The notes beneath the pieces were generated by a model. That model had not been told where the DNA came from. It was given only the letters and a program-made list of their open reading frames with translations, and made no database searches. A DNA stretch of 64,000 nucleotides, from NCBI GenBank assembly GCA_000611775.1, contig KK106982.1, positions 5,877,736 through 5,941,735 of the forward strand. Direction: 5' to 3'. This DNA is from Umbilicaria muhlenbergii (Eukaryota; Ascomycota; Lecanoromycetes; Umbilicariales; Umbilicariaceae). A program made the translations under genes and the position numbers. Of the stretch, positions 1 through 10,050 are shown piece after piece. Numbering within the stretch: the stretch's first letter is position 1; every line of letters begins with the position of its first letter.

Positions 1-1713
1 CGGAACGAATAGGCGGATATCCTACTCCCAATCAACTTGCCAATTCTCCCATCGACGCTACCACTATAGATTCCGAAGGACGCTGCGTTGTCCTTGAGTT
101 TCCAGCGTTTGTCCTTCTGGGCGTGTACAGTCCAGCCAACCGCGACGAGTCAAGAGACGACTTCCGTTTGGGCTTCCTCGATCTGTTAGATGCGCGCATT
201 CGGAACTTGGTAGACATGGGCAAACGAATTGTGCTGACTGGAGATCTGAACATCTCAAGAGAGGAGCTAGACACCGCGAATGCGGAGGCATCTATGCGCA
301 AGAGTGGTTTTACGGAGCAGGAGTATGCTTCAACACCAGCCCGCCGCCTATTTAACCAGCTTCTGGAAGGTGGCAAGGTTTTTGGGGAAAGAGACGAAGG
401 TAGAGAGAAGCCAGTCTTATGGGATACCACTAGGGGTTTCCATCCTTATCGAAAGGGCATGTTCACATGCTGGGAGCAGAAGAAGAATGCAAGACCGGGG
501 AACTTTGGTTCTAGGATAGACTATGTGCTATGCAGTCTGGACATGAAGAACTGGTTCTGCGACTCAAACATTCAAGAAGGATTACTGGTCAGTGAGAATG
601 GCTGGCTGTATCAAGCCTCGACTGACTCAGCTGCAGGGATCCGATCATTGCCCCGTTTATGCGACCATGAAGGACAGGATCGTGGTGGATGGCAAAGATA
701 TTGATCTAGTCGATGTGATGAATCCTCCTGGCATGTTTGTCGGCGGGCAGCGACAGCGGGATTATTCTATGAAGGATATGCTTCCGATGTCTGGTAAGCT
801 CATTCCAGAGTTTGACCGTCGGAGGAGCATTCGCGATATGTTCTCGAAGCCTTCCCTGCCCAGAGGCCAGAGTACCGCATCATCGATGGTAATACAGGAA
901 AACACACCCATAGCTGCGGAAGCTGATGAGTTTGACGGTCGTCGCCCGGTTGAGAGAGAAATAGGAAGTTCGCAGATAGATGGAAGCGAGCCTGCATCTC
1001 CGATACCGCCAACACAGGCTCCGAATTCTTTTAAAAGTGCCAGTCCAGCATCAGTGCCTGCTGGAAACAAACGGCCCGTCAGCGAGATGTCTACCAATAG
1101 ACCACTGAAACGTGTGAAGTCTGGGTCGTCAGCGTCGGCTCCTAACGGGGCAGGGAAAGGGCAGCAAAGCTTGAAGGGCTTCTTTAAGCCAAAGGCAACA
1201 GTGCTAGTAGACGCTGTTGGCAATGGCATCGCTGATGTACCATACTTTGCCCAGAACGGCAACAGCAGTGCCGCGTCGTTGCAGCCAGTTGCGGAAACAG
1301 TCGAACGACATCAGACTGTAGATGCGACTCAGCAGTCCCTGACTCCGGCCCCTTCGCAAACCCCTTCGACGCCTCCCGTCGCCGGGCCAAGTCCTTTGAA
1401 GGGGTCCAAGCCCACCGGCACATCCCCATTAGCCATCGGCCACGGCAGCGTTCACGACCAGGCGGAGGTGCATGATCCCATCGAAAGCAAAGAGTCCTGG
1501 TCGAAGCTCTTCACCAAACCCGCAGCGCCGCGATGTGAGGGTCACGACGAGCCGTGCATCAGTCTGTTGACGAAGAAGAGCGGGATCAACTGCGGCCGGT
1601 CTTTTTGGATGTGCCCTCGGCCACTGGGACCGACGGGGGCCAAGGAGAAGAATACACAGTGGCGATGTCAGACTTTCATCTGGTGTAGCGATTGGAACGG
1701 GGGCGTTACATGA
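1..1713 (+). CDS. apn2: AP endonuclease 2 (Apn2), 5' end cut by window
   Basis: Exons 1-587 (open at the left edge, frame starting at base 3) and 637-1713; intron 588-636 removes an out-of-frame stretch and joins GLL to GSDHCPV. This class II AP endonuclease/3'-phosphodiesterase works in nuclear base-excision repair. Seen in the sequence: exonuclease III-fold motifs GDLNIS, GSRIDYVL and GSDHCPV (catalytic Asp-His), then a long low-complexity linker, a PCNA-binding PIP box QQSLKGFF, and a C-terminal GRF zinc finger (NCGRSFWMC with flanking Cys/His). The N-terminal metal-binding residues lie outside the window. APN2 is a classical flank of ascomycete MAT loci, which fits the MAT1-1-1 and SLA2 genes to its right. 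Family assignment is firm; only the missing start is unknown. Confidence 0.95.
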
Positions 1714-3143
1714 GACATGGCGCAGGAAGGAATGGGAATGGGATATCAAACAAAGCGGGTATCGGCCGCCGCGGACGGCGTATATGAGCCAGGAGGCATT
1801 CGGGGCATGTCGGAAATTCATCGCATCTTGCTTGTAGGATATTAGATATTTGGCTCGTGTACAAGAGTCTCGGATATCCCCCACTCGTTCCTAAACACAT
1901 GGCAACTAGATGATGCGCCAAAGCTACTTCGAACTACGATACGGCTCCTTGTTCTTTGTTGCTGCTGCTACTTGAAGAGGTTCTCGTGGACGTCGTCCCG
2001 AGACATGCACCATCCGCATCACGGAGACCATTGAGCTGCCGAGTTCTTTCCAAGACAAGCAGACTACACGTAGATATCTGAAAGTAATGTCCAAGAGCAA
2101 GGGCTCCGTCGAAGGCGAAAGGGACATGGCAACACGCTATGATGGCATTGTGGGAACCCCATTGGGGACAAGGCAAGGGGAGTGAATGTGATCCAACCAC
2201 GATCTGCAAGGAACCGATGACGATATCCGATCCGGCACAAGACATTTTAGCGGGGGCTCGTCCAAAGCTCTTTTCGTTCTCGTCCCCCACCGCAACGTAA
2301 AGGCCGTAACCTTAGCGGCGTCCGCGCCTTCGGCCTTCCGGTAAAAGGCGAGCTCGAACTCATTCACACAACACGGCTGGGGAACAACACTGACAAATCC
2401 ATCCATTTAGCCTTTTCTCCACACAACGGCTGGGAACAACACTGACAATTCATCCATTTAGCCTTTTCATCGTCAAGTGAAAAGCGGTCCGAATGGGGTC
2501 AAGCTCGACCGTTGCCATGGCCGCGGGCTGGCTCGGCTGGGGTGGTGACGGGCTAAGCGAGCCAGAAAAGCGAGGTGGCTTGGGACGATCCCAGCCGATC
2601 GGGGCGTCTGTGCGCAAACCTCAACAACACCTCACCTCACCTCACCTCATTCCAGCACGCACGGCCTTGGTTCCCTCGGGTCTCGGAGCTTGGAGTGTGG
2701 ACATGGAATGGAATGGCCTTGGTGTCTCATTGTCACGCAATGCGGCTACGGCATAGAGGAGAGACAGCAATTGGAGTAGAGTGGATTTCATAGCTGTGCG
2801 ATCTATCTGAGTGTGATCTACTACTACAAATGTAATCCACCAAACTCGCTTTTTTATGTGTGCTGCACATGTGTAAAACAGTACAAGGATGTACAATGAA
2901 ACGTGTTAGGGGAGAAAAAGGTACAAGGAGCTTCTTTCGAAAACGAGCCTCCCTGTCGGTCTTGACTTTCCCTCCCCCGAGTTTCCCATGTAAAAAAAGG
3001 TATCTGTGCTGAGTGCTGTGCATGAAAAAAGGGGTTCCAAACCAGGTACACGCTCTTGGAGAAGCCTTGGCCGCCCACCACCTACACCGAGCTAAGCAAG
3101 CTGTGCCCAGTAAGATGCTTGGACGTGTCAGTGCTGGAGATGC
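1714..3143. other. Intergenic stretch between apn2 and the first MAT-region gene
   Basis: No convincing gene on either strand; the ORFs here are short and lack splice-linked partners. It holds an imperfect tandem duplication (about 2367-2470) and a short CTCAC microsatellite near 2630-2648. It contains the 3' flanks of two convergent genes, and probably the left boundary of the MAT idiomorph. Confidence 0.6.
2367..2470. repeat. Imperfect tandem duplication, about 52 bp x 2
   Basis: The block from the ACACAACACGG stretch to TTTAGCCTTTTC occurs twice in a row (starting near 2367 and 2419) with a few single-base differences and small indels. It is non-coding on both strands as far as can be seen. 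It looks like a recent local slippage or duplication event just outside the MAT idiomorph. Confidence 0.75.
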
Positions 3144-3965
3144 CTACGCAAAGCTGTAGTTGCCATCCATGAAGCTATTCAGGTCAAAGTCGTCGTCCAC
3201 CTCGGTGTCTTCCACGTTGGTGTTGGTGACAACGCTGTCTTGCCCGAAGCTCTCCTGCGCAGACATTTCTTGTTCCAAGACCTTCTGTCGATTAACGTGT
3301 CCATCAGAGTAGGCACCAACTCGAAAGTGTCCGCATTTGTATAAGTCAAACAATATGGTCTGGTGGTTCGGAGGGAGTGCATTCCAGGCATTATCAGTGT
3401 TAACGGCGTTATCGGCAGGTGCGGCAATCGTGGCCGCGGTCTCTTCTTAGTCTCTTCGGTCACTTGCTCCCAGTCGATTAGAATGCTGTAAAAGTTCCTG
3501 CCGCTCACCGAGACTATCTCCTCCTCTGTGTTCATAGAAGGGGTTAATAAATCATTAAAGAACCGCGTGTTTAGGTCATCATCGCCGGCTGAGGCTTGTC
3601 TTCTGTGTATAACGTTACTCACAATTGTGCTGTCGATAGGACAGTGTCCCGAAAGGCGAATGATTGCGTTGCCAATCTCAGTCTTCCAAGGTTAGCGATG
3701 GCCAAGCAAAATTCAGCAATAGGAAGGGAGGTTTACCAAATAGAGACTTGACTAGATGACCGCCGACTGAGCCGTATATCGGACGGAGGAAGATGAAGTA
3801 ACATGTATTTCAGAGATCCCGACGAGTACAGCCACATTATGGCGAGAGATCATTAGCTTGTTGTGGGAGTTTCTGGGGGGCCAGCGCGAATTAGAGTGCG
3901 TACGACATATTGATCTTCTCTCTAGTCTTGACAAAAGGGTATGTCCAGTATGGGACAATATCCAT
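3144..3965 (-). CDS. Unrecognised multi-exon gene in the MAT1-1 region (5' model tentative)
   Basis: The last two exons are well supported: 3509-3682 (reads TEIGNAIIRLSGHCPIDSTI and on) and 3144-3440 (ends DDDFDLNSFMDGNYSFA, stop at 3144). They are joined by intron 3441-3508 with a GTGAGC donor. An intron at 3683-3736 (GTAAAC donor, CGCTAACC branch site) precedes them. Upstream is uncertain: a 204-aa model can be built from 3907-3965 (ATG at 3965), 3803-3872, 3737-3751, 3509-3682 and 3144-3440, but it needs a 34-nt intron and a weak GTTACT donor to skip an in-frame TAG at 3752-3754. No domain is recognised and there is no HMG or alpha box. The C-terminus is acidic. It lies head-to-head with the 290-aa gene at 4332. 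It could be an idiomorph-specific accessory MAT gene or a decaying one. Confidence 0.5.
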
Positions 3966-4331
3966 CGCACAAATCTTGCCTTCAAGATGATACAGAAGAG
4001 TACGGTCTACGACCCTGATCAGCTTGAGATAGATGGGTGAATGAAACAAGAACAAAGACCATAATTCACTCAAAGCTAAGAAACTTACGCCTTTTAAATG
4101 GCTCGCGCCAAATCTGAATCTTGTTCTGGCACTAGCTAGGGGCGTTGCACAGCATTGTTCCAATAACACTTCAGAGCTCACAGACCAACCTTCATCACGA
4201 GGTACCAGTCAACACTGGTCTACAAACTTATCCTGCCAAATCCACCTCTTCTCCTACACCGTTCAGCCAGATCCACGATCTATCAAAAACAGTTCCGTTC
4301 ACGAACTTCACAGCTAGGAACAGGACGAAAG

Positions 4332-5489
4332 ATGTCGGCCGAAGACCAAGATGAATGGGATTCCAATCTCGAAAGCTCCGCCAACAGCAGTGAAATTGAA
4401 GATTGGGAAGTTCTTGGGGTCCACGCTCTCTATCTTGATAGCGATAAAGGCTTGACCGCTGGTATTTGTCCAAGAGCTTCATCTTGGTGGTAGTGCTAAT
4501 TGTGACAGCTCACCCCGGAGACTCATTCCACTCTTGTTCACAGGACTTTCTTCAAAGCCTGATAGACGATCTGCTGGAAACCAGAGCAATTTGCCTAGCC
4601 ACCAGAGATTTCGAGGATGCTGGGCTCGATCACGATGAGGTTGAAGAGTATCTAACAGTGTTCAGTGAGGAGTTGGACCGTCTAGACAAACACCCTGAAC
4701 TCTTTCCAAGCGAAGACATGCGCCACCAGTTTTTTCGTGCTGTCCATCAGATCCTCCAAGGCTGGGATGCGGCATTCGACAAAATCAAGGCAACGCAGAT
4801 GGCACTTAAGGACATAGCCCAGGAAGCTGTCAATGAGGTAAATGACCTTGCCAGACCCACGTATACAGTGAATCGAAAACCCTGGCAGCAATATTTGCAC
4901 AACAAGGCTCCAGGGAGTGGTATTCATACCAGCGAAATGGATCAAGAGGGATCCACCCAAATTTTCACACCAGGAGCAATGAGACTTTGTGGCAACTGGG
5001 ACAGAGTGTGCTACAGCATCATGAAGGAGATCGACAAAGTGAGTACAACATCCAGGATTTATCTCCTGATGAACACCAGAAACTAATAAACATGCATACG
5101 GACCAGACCCACAAAGGTGACCCTGTCTATCGTCCAGTAAGTGTTCTGGAGACCTTATGCCAGAGTCCAGCTAATAGCAGTAAAGGGGCTAACTATCAGG
5201 CCCGGCCACCCTGGCATCGCACCTAACGGGCTTTTTCGCAAGATTCGGCTTGTGAGTATGTGATCGCTCTCCTAAGACTTCGTACTCACTTCACTCAGAT
5301 ATCACCTAGACTCACCATCCCTATTGTAAGAATCTTTCATTGCAGCGAAAGCGAACACTCTTGCTAATTACAAAGGTTTCGGATGAATCCCGTACGAATG
5401 ACGTATTTGGGGAAAAGGAGCTGGCGGAATTGAACCTCGACTTTGGTAAGGCGGTGAAGGGTCTTACAGAAGAGCTTGACGCTGATTAA
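4332..5489 (+). CDS. Unrecognised six-exon gene inside the MAT1-1 region (290 aa)
   Basis: Exons 4332-4461, 4509-5038, 5117-5136, 5200-5251, 5299-5325 and 5376-5489 add up to 291 codons, ATG to TAA, with every phase agreeing. Introns have good signals: GTATTT..GACAG, GTGAGT with ACTAATAAAC branch, GTAAGT with GCTAACTATCAG, GTGAGTATG, and GTAAGA with GCTAATTAC. The protein is acidic at the N-terminus (MSAEDQDEWDSN), mostly helical-looking (FLQSLIDDLLETR, VEEYLTVFSEELDRL), and shows no domain I recognise. It sits directly upstream of MAT1-1-1 in the same orientation. Secondary idiomorph genes (named MAT1-1-10 and similar) are known at this place in Capnodiales; whether this is one of them is inference by position only. 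Confidence 0.72.
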
Positions 5490-6012
5490 ACATACTAGGG
5501 TTCTTTCAAGCAACGCAAAATCGGCGGCTGGTGAGAAATGCTGGTACTGGTGTACTTGTGCATGACGTTGCAATCCCTAAGGTCTAGGCTCCGGGCGTAG
5601 TAGTTAGCCTAGGAATGTACTCAAGGTGTCCCTTACGTTGAAAGTAACAATAGCTCAACCATAAATCTTGCTCAAGAAATACAGAATGATCCCTTCTTTG
5701 AAATTCATTGTTGTAGACGACCAATAAGATTGAAAGCCTTGAGCGTACTAGTTCTTTGTTACATCCAAAAGGTTAATCCGCCAGTGTTGACCAGCCACCC
5801 GAGATTGTCTCATAACACATAAATACATCATTTTGCACTCAACCATGTAATAACAACCACCTCGATCATTGTTCTCTTTCTTTCTTTCTCACAACTGCAA
5901 CCTCCACCAAAGCGTCGCTCAAGCTTCTTTATCTTCAGGATCAGACCCGTCATAACTCTTGAGGCTTGCTTTATCGAGATACCACTTTCCACAAGACAAC
6001 TCTCACCTCACG
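5490..6012. promoter_or_regulatory. Upstream region of MAT1-1-1
   Basis: Gene-free 523 bp between the 290-aa gene and MAT1-1-1. It ends with a pyrimidine-rich stretch (about 5870-5893, repeated TTTC units) of the sort found in fungal core promoters, followed by an A/C-rich leader just before the ATG at 6013. No specific operator is recognised. Confidence 0.45.
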
Positions 6013-7408
6013 ATGTCGCTTTCCGCTGAGAATTCGATGCCGGTGCCACCAGCTTTTCACCAGCTTCTCCATAGTTATTCGGCTGACCAAATCATCGCAA
6101 TGGTCCACTCAGCTGCTCGCGTTAACGGTCAGTCTGGAACAACCGAAACCAAAGTCACCAAGCATTCTTTGATTGCACACCCAAAGAAGAAGACCGCAGC
6201 TGTAGCTGCAGCTTCGAAAGCAACGAGGCCGCTCAACTCTTGGATCGCCTTCCGTAGTAAGTTAAGCGCAATAACATTGTGTGCCTTGTTAATCATTTTC
6301 AGGCTATTACTCCCCGATGTTTACTAGCGTCCCGCAGAAGGAGATTTCCGGATTTCTCACGTACCTCTGGCAGACCGATCCTTTCAAAGCCAAGTGGAGC
6401 ATCCTCGCTAAAGCGTACTCCCTTATCCGTGATAGTAAAGGCAAAGAAAAAGCTCCTCTCGACTCCTACCTGGCTACCAATGGCCCGTTCATTGGCATTA
6501 TCCCCCCCGAGAACTACCTGGAGATGCTTGGCTGGAAGATTGTTGCCGGTAACGACGGCGAGAGACTCTTGCGTCGTGACTTTGAAGTCGACGTCTCTTC
6601 TCTTGACCAAGATCTGCTCACCAGTAACGTTTCCGTCAATGACATTATCGAGTACAGCTATGCTTCTGGTTACATCGCGGCAGACGAAGCCAACTTGATC
6701 GTACCAGACAACGAGCCGGTGATGACCATGGCGACGTCGGTGCAGCTCAATCTCCCAACCAAATCGGCATACTCCGCTCCAGTGAATATGGCCATCTCCG
6801 ATGCTTCGGGTCCCACAACTGCAGTTACTATGGCCGACGCTAATGACGCATTTGAGCAAAACCTTTCGCGCGCTTTGAGAGCAGAGGCAGAGAAAGACGG
6901 AATTGGGAGCGAGCACCAAGACGAGGAGCCGATGGAAGGGTCTTCAAACGACGACGATGACAATGGGATCGCGCATGCGGACTATGAAGCCACAGAGGAG
7001 ACACCGTCCTTGAACGAGATGGATACAAACACGCTAGATTCCATGGATACCTACAGTTCATTTGTTACTGAAGCGGTACTGGACGACTCTGAAGTTGGTG
7101 CAAACACACAGACTGCTCTGACCCCGCAAGTCAGCATCCCTACCGGGCAAGTCCTCGGGCAAGCTGGGCAGGCTACCGTATCGAACCACACTCCGCCAAC
7201 CTTCGATATCGACATGACACTGCTCCCAGCGGTCAACCTCCTGAACAACAACGCCTTTGCGTTCGCCGAGGATGATCATTACCCGTTCAACAGCCTTTTC
7301 TCTCCAGAAAACAATGTCCTCGAGTTTGATCCTTTCATGGGAGATTCTTTCAATGCCTATGACTTGAGTGATTACTTCGGCATCCTGTCCTACCCATATT
7401 TGGGCTGA
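6013..7408 (+). CDS. MAT1-1-1: Mating-type protein MAT1-1-1 (alpha-box transcription factor)
   Basis: Exons 6013-6256 and 6303-7408 give 449 aa. Intron 6257-6302 (GTAAGT..TTTCAG) splits the alpha box after ..WIAFR, the position conserved in MAT1-1-1 genes. The alpha domain (about residues 70-165) is clear: RPLNSWIAFR, SYYSPMF, QKEISGFLTYLW, DPFKAKWSILAKAYS, and GIIPPENYLEMLGW. The remainder is acidic and low in complexity, ending in an aromatic tail. The protein is a nuclear DNA-binding regulator that sets MAT1-1 identity and switches on pheromone and mating genes. The ATG at 6013 is chosen because it is the first in frame with the alpha box; upstream in-frame codons are non-ATG. It is flanked by APN2 and SLA2. 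No HMG-box partner is seen, so the strain is presumably heterothallic MAT1-1. Confidence 0.96.
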
Positions 7409-7962
7409 TGGTGAGTGGATATGCGGTGGTGGTTGTACAAAGTGGCGGCTGACTTCCGACTAGACACTGGCAGTCCTCTTCGACGCACATAGTGACATGG
7501 GCATGACTGCTAGGGCTCGGCTGCACTATCTTGGCAGATGCGGTAGGCAAGCTGTTCAGGATGCTGTGTGTAGCGAGTGCGTCAACATCGGTGTTCATTC
7601 CATGTCTTTATCGTGCGATCAGGCAGAGGCGGCCAGCGAGGGGATAGCAACGGGGGATTGGGCGGACCGAAGCAGCGGCGATGAAAATGTTTTCCCTGGA
7701 CATGCTTCAACAGCACAGCTTTGCACCCAGCACATGTCTTTTACAGCACAAACTTGCGAGCACACACTTCCCCCAGTACATGTTCTTGCCACCGAGTTAG
7801 GATAGCAGAATGAAAAGCACGAGACAGTAGATAGAATGCAGCAAGAACATGTCGAAACGAAGAGGGCGCAAGGAGATGTGATGGGGTGAAGTCCAAGTAA
7901 AGATTTGAGTTTGCCTGCTGATTTGCAGCAGCCCCTGCAGCTTGGCAGTCCCGCCGCGGTCA

Positions 7963-7998
7963 CACGCCTGACGCATGACGCCTGACGCCTGACGCCTG
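7963..7998. repeat. Short tandem repeat, GACGCCT-type heptamers
   Basis: About four to five consecutive copies of a 7-bp GACGCCT/GACGCAT unit in non-coding DNA between MAT1-1-1 and sla2. This is simple slippage-type repeat; no function is implied. Confidence 0.75.
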
Positions 7999-9994
7999 CC
8001 CCGGCCGGAAAGAGCGCCAAGAAGGTCGGCGGCACGCCCAGTCTCCAGAGTGCGCTGCCCACCAGTCCCTCCGAGTACTTACGAGTACAGCGGAGGGAAT
8101 CCTACTGCGTACCACTTGCTATGATCTAGAGTATAATCTAGAGTATACCAAATCCAGTCGTGCCCATATCTAAGTCTTCTTCCCGTGTCCATGTTCCGAT
8201 TGACATGTTCATGAGCCAAAGGATACGGCCAATGTCGGGCTTCAACTGCTTCCTGCCTTTGCACTTGTCGTCGCTGCGAGTGGGAAACACGTATCTTTGG
8301 TGACATATCCGAGCCCGCGTGTATCTATCTACAATGTTTCCCAGTACGAGCGGTCTTCCATCGGTCCCAGGGCCAGTTGTATCTTTCTTAATGACCTTCT
8401 GAAGCCTGCAACGCAAAGAAGTCTCCCTTTGATCGTCCTTGGCATCGTCCACTACGTGCCCCAACCTACATTGATTGGGAAGTTCTGTACATTATAAAGT
8501 ATTCGTCTCGATGATTTCAATAGGCCAATTACGTGACAAGCGTTTCTCTTTTACCTGTACAGATTCATTCTACTGGCTGTGTACTGCTCGCGATTCTACC
8601 GGGTCATTTTCCGGCAGTAACTTGGCAGCAATTCTGTTTGAGCTTGAGTAACTCGCGTCGACGCCACCAAGGTACATTGTTCCGCACGCCAGGCCCAAGT
8701 GAGAGTGCTGTGTGCGATTTAGAGCTAGCTAATGTACATCCCTTTGTATCCATCATAACCATCTGCAGCGACTTTTTCGCTCTGCCGACGCTCTTGGCCC
8801 CAAGCATCCCTCTGCATCCATGACAAAACCTGCCTTTGATGAACCCTCCTCGAACAGCAGATATAGAAGGATTACGTTGCAGGGTCACAAGTCTATCACT
8901 CCAAACTCTCGATGGACCATCCTGAAGGTGGTTGGAAAAGACGACCTCGCACCTTGTCTAATTAAACTATCGTTCCGCGGTACTTCATGTGTTCTGGTAA
9001 GCAGAGACCGGGCTCTCCAAATCCCCCTTTACTATTGCCCCGTTCTTTTTTTGGTCTATCAAGCCTTTGCTCATTGTTGCCAAATCTACTCCGAGCGCAA
9101 GACCCTTGACGGGGCACCAAGGCCGTTACAAAGCTACAATCTCTACAGCAAAGGTCGAGATTCAACCCCAATCGCCCACCGTACATGGCCGCCATAATGC
9201 TTGAAACAGGAAGACAGTGCCTCCAACAACACCAACGAGCGGTTCCCTAGCGAACGCGCCTCCTCCTGCTTCACGCCGGCCGCCTCCGACATCCCAAAGT
9301 AACCCCCAGCCTTACCGACACCAGCCCTACCGAGCCAAACACCACAAAAATCCCAACCTCTCCGTCCAAACCCCGCCACTTCCAGCCCCTCCGCCCCTCC
9401 CCGAAACCCCAACCACATCTCTCCAGCCCCTCATCCTCCTCCAGCCCCCTCTCCCCAACCACACGGATCCACCCCCGCCCACCCCAACCATCCACCGCCT
9501 GCACGAACCCACCTTACGAACCCACACCGGGCGACGCGGCAGAGAAAGCAGGGCGAACACTCCCAGCAGAGCGTCCATCAAGGATGACATCCCCTAGCCA
9601 ACCTCCTGTGAGAAGGATAGGAGTACTACAGCGAGCATCGGCTGGTGGGCAGGAGGATACCAGTGGGGAGGTCGAAGCTGGTTATCTACAGGTCCAGAGA
9701 TGGAATTCCGGGTTCCAGCGCTCTCGTCGTTCTAGCCATAGCTTCTAAAGTCCTACACCAACTGCACACGAACACATACACAACACTCTGCCCACTGCGC
9801 CACATTCGTATCGTCAAGCACCGCGAGTCCCAGTCTCCGACATCCCAAGTAGTTTCGGATTCTATTCCCGTAGCCAGAGGCAGTACCATGTACGCTAAAG
9901 TAGCAAACGACTTCCAACCACCATCGTACAAAGCCAACCCGCTCCCTCTCCCTACTCTAAGAAAACCCCCCGTCCCCGCCTACAAGCAGCCCAG

Positions 9995-10050
9995 CTACTC
10001 CATCCCCATCCCCATCCCCATCCCCATCGTCATCATCATCATCATCATCA
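9995..10050. repeat. CATCCC and ATC microsatellites abutting the sla2 stop codon
   Basis: Several CCATCC hexamers run into about ten ATC triplets. The triplet run reaches the TGA stop of sla2 (10051-10053 on the minus strand), so length changes would alter only the 3' UTR unless they spread two triplets further. Confidence 0.8.

Larger units (their letters stand above)
7409..10050. other. 2.6-kb gene-free stretch between MAT1-1-1 and sla2
   Basis: No ORF here joins into a believable gene. It contains a GACGCCT-type short tandem repeat (about 7963-7998), an extreme pyrimidine/purine strand-biased tract on about 9215-9590 whose long ORFs (Pro-rich on plus, Gly/Arg/Trp-rich on minus) are composition artefacts, and CATCCC and ATC microsatellites at about 9995-10050 next to the sla2 stop. 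It probably includes the right border of the MAT idiomorph. Confidence 0.55.

Noticed and set aside
5039-5106. Alternative exon join in the 290-aa gene (acceptor at 5106, reading THKGDPVYRP)
   Set aside because: It leads to an early stop or a 9-nt exon, while the acceptor at 5116 keeps a single frame through all remaining exons to a TAA.
3144-7408. MAT1-2-1 HMG-box gene
   Set aside because: Looked for the RPPNAF..YR and later HMG motifs in all frames of the idiomorph; none seen.
8138-8464. 108-aa minus-strand ORF between MAT1-1-1 and sla2
   Set aside because: No recognisable family, no splice context, composition like the surrounding non-coding DNA.
9217-9597. Pro-rich plus-strand and Gly/Arg-rich minus-strand ORFs
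   Set aside because: Explained by extreme base-composition skew; no conserved motif.
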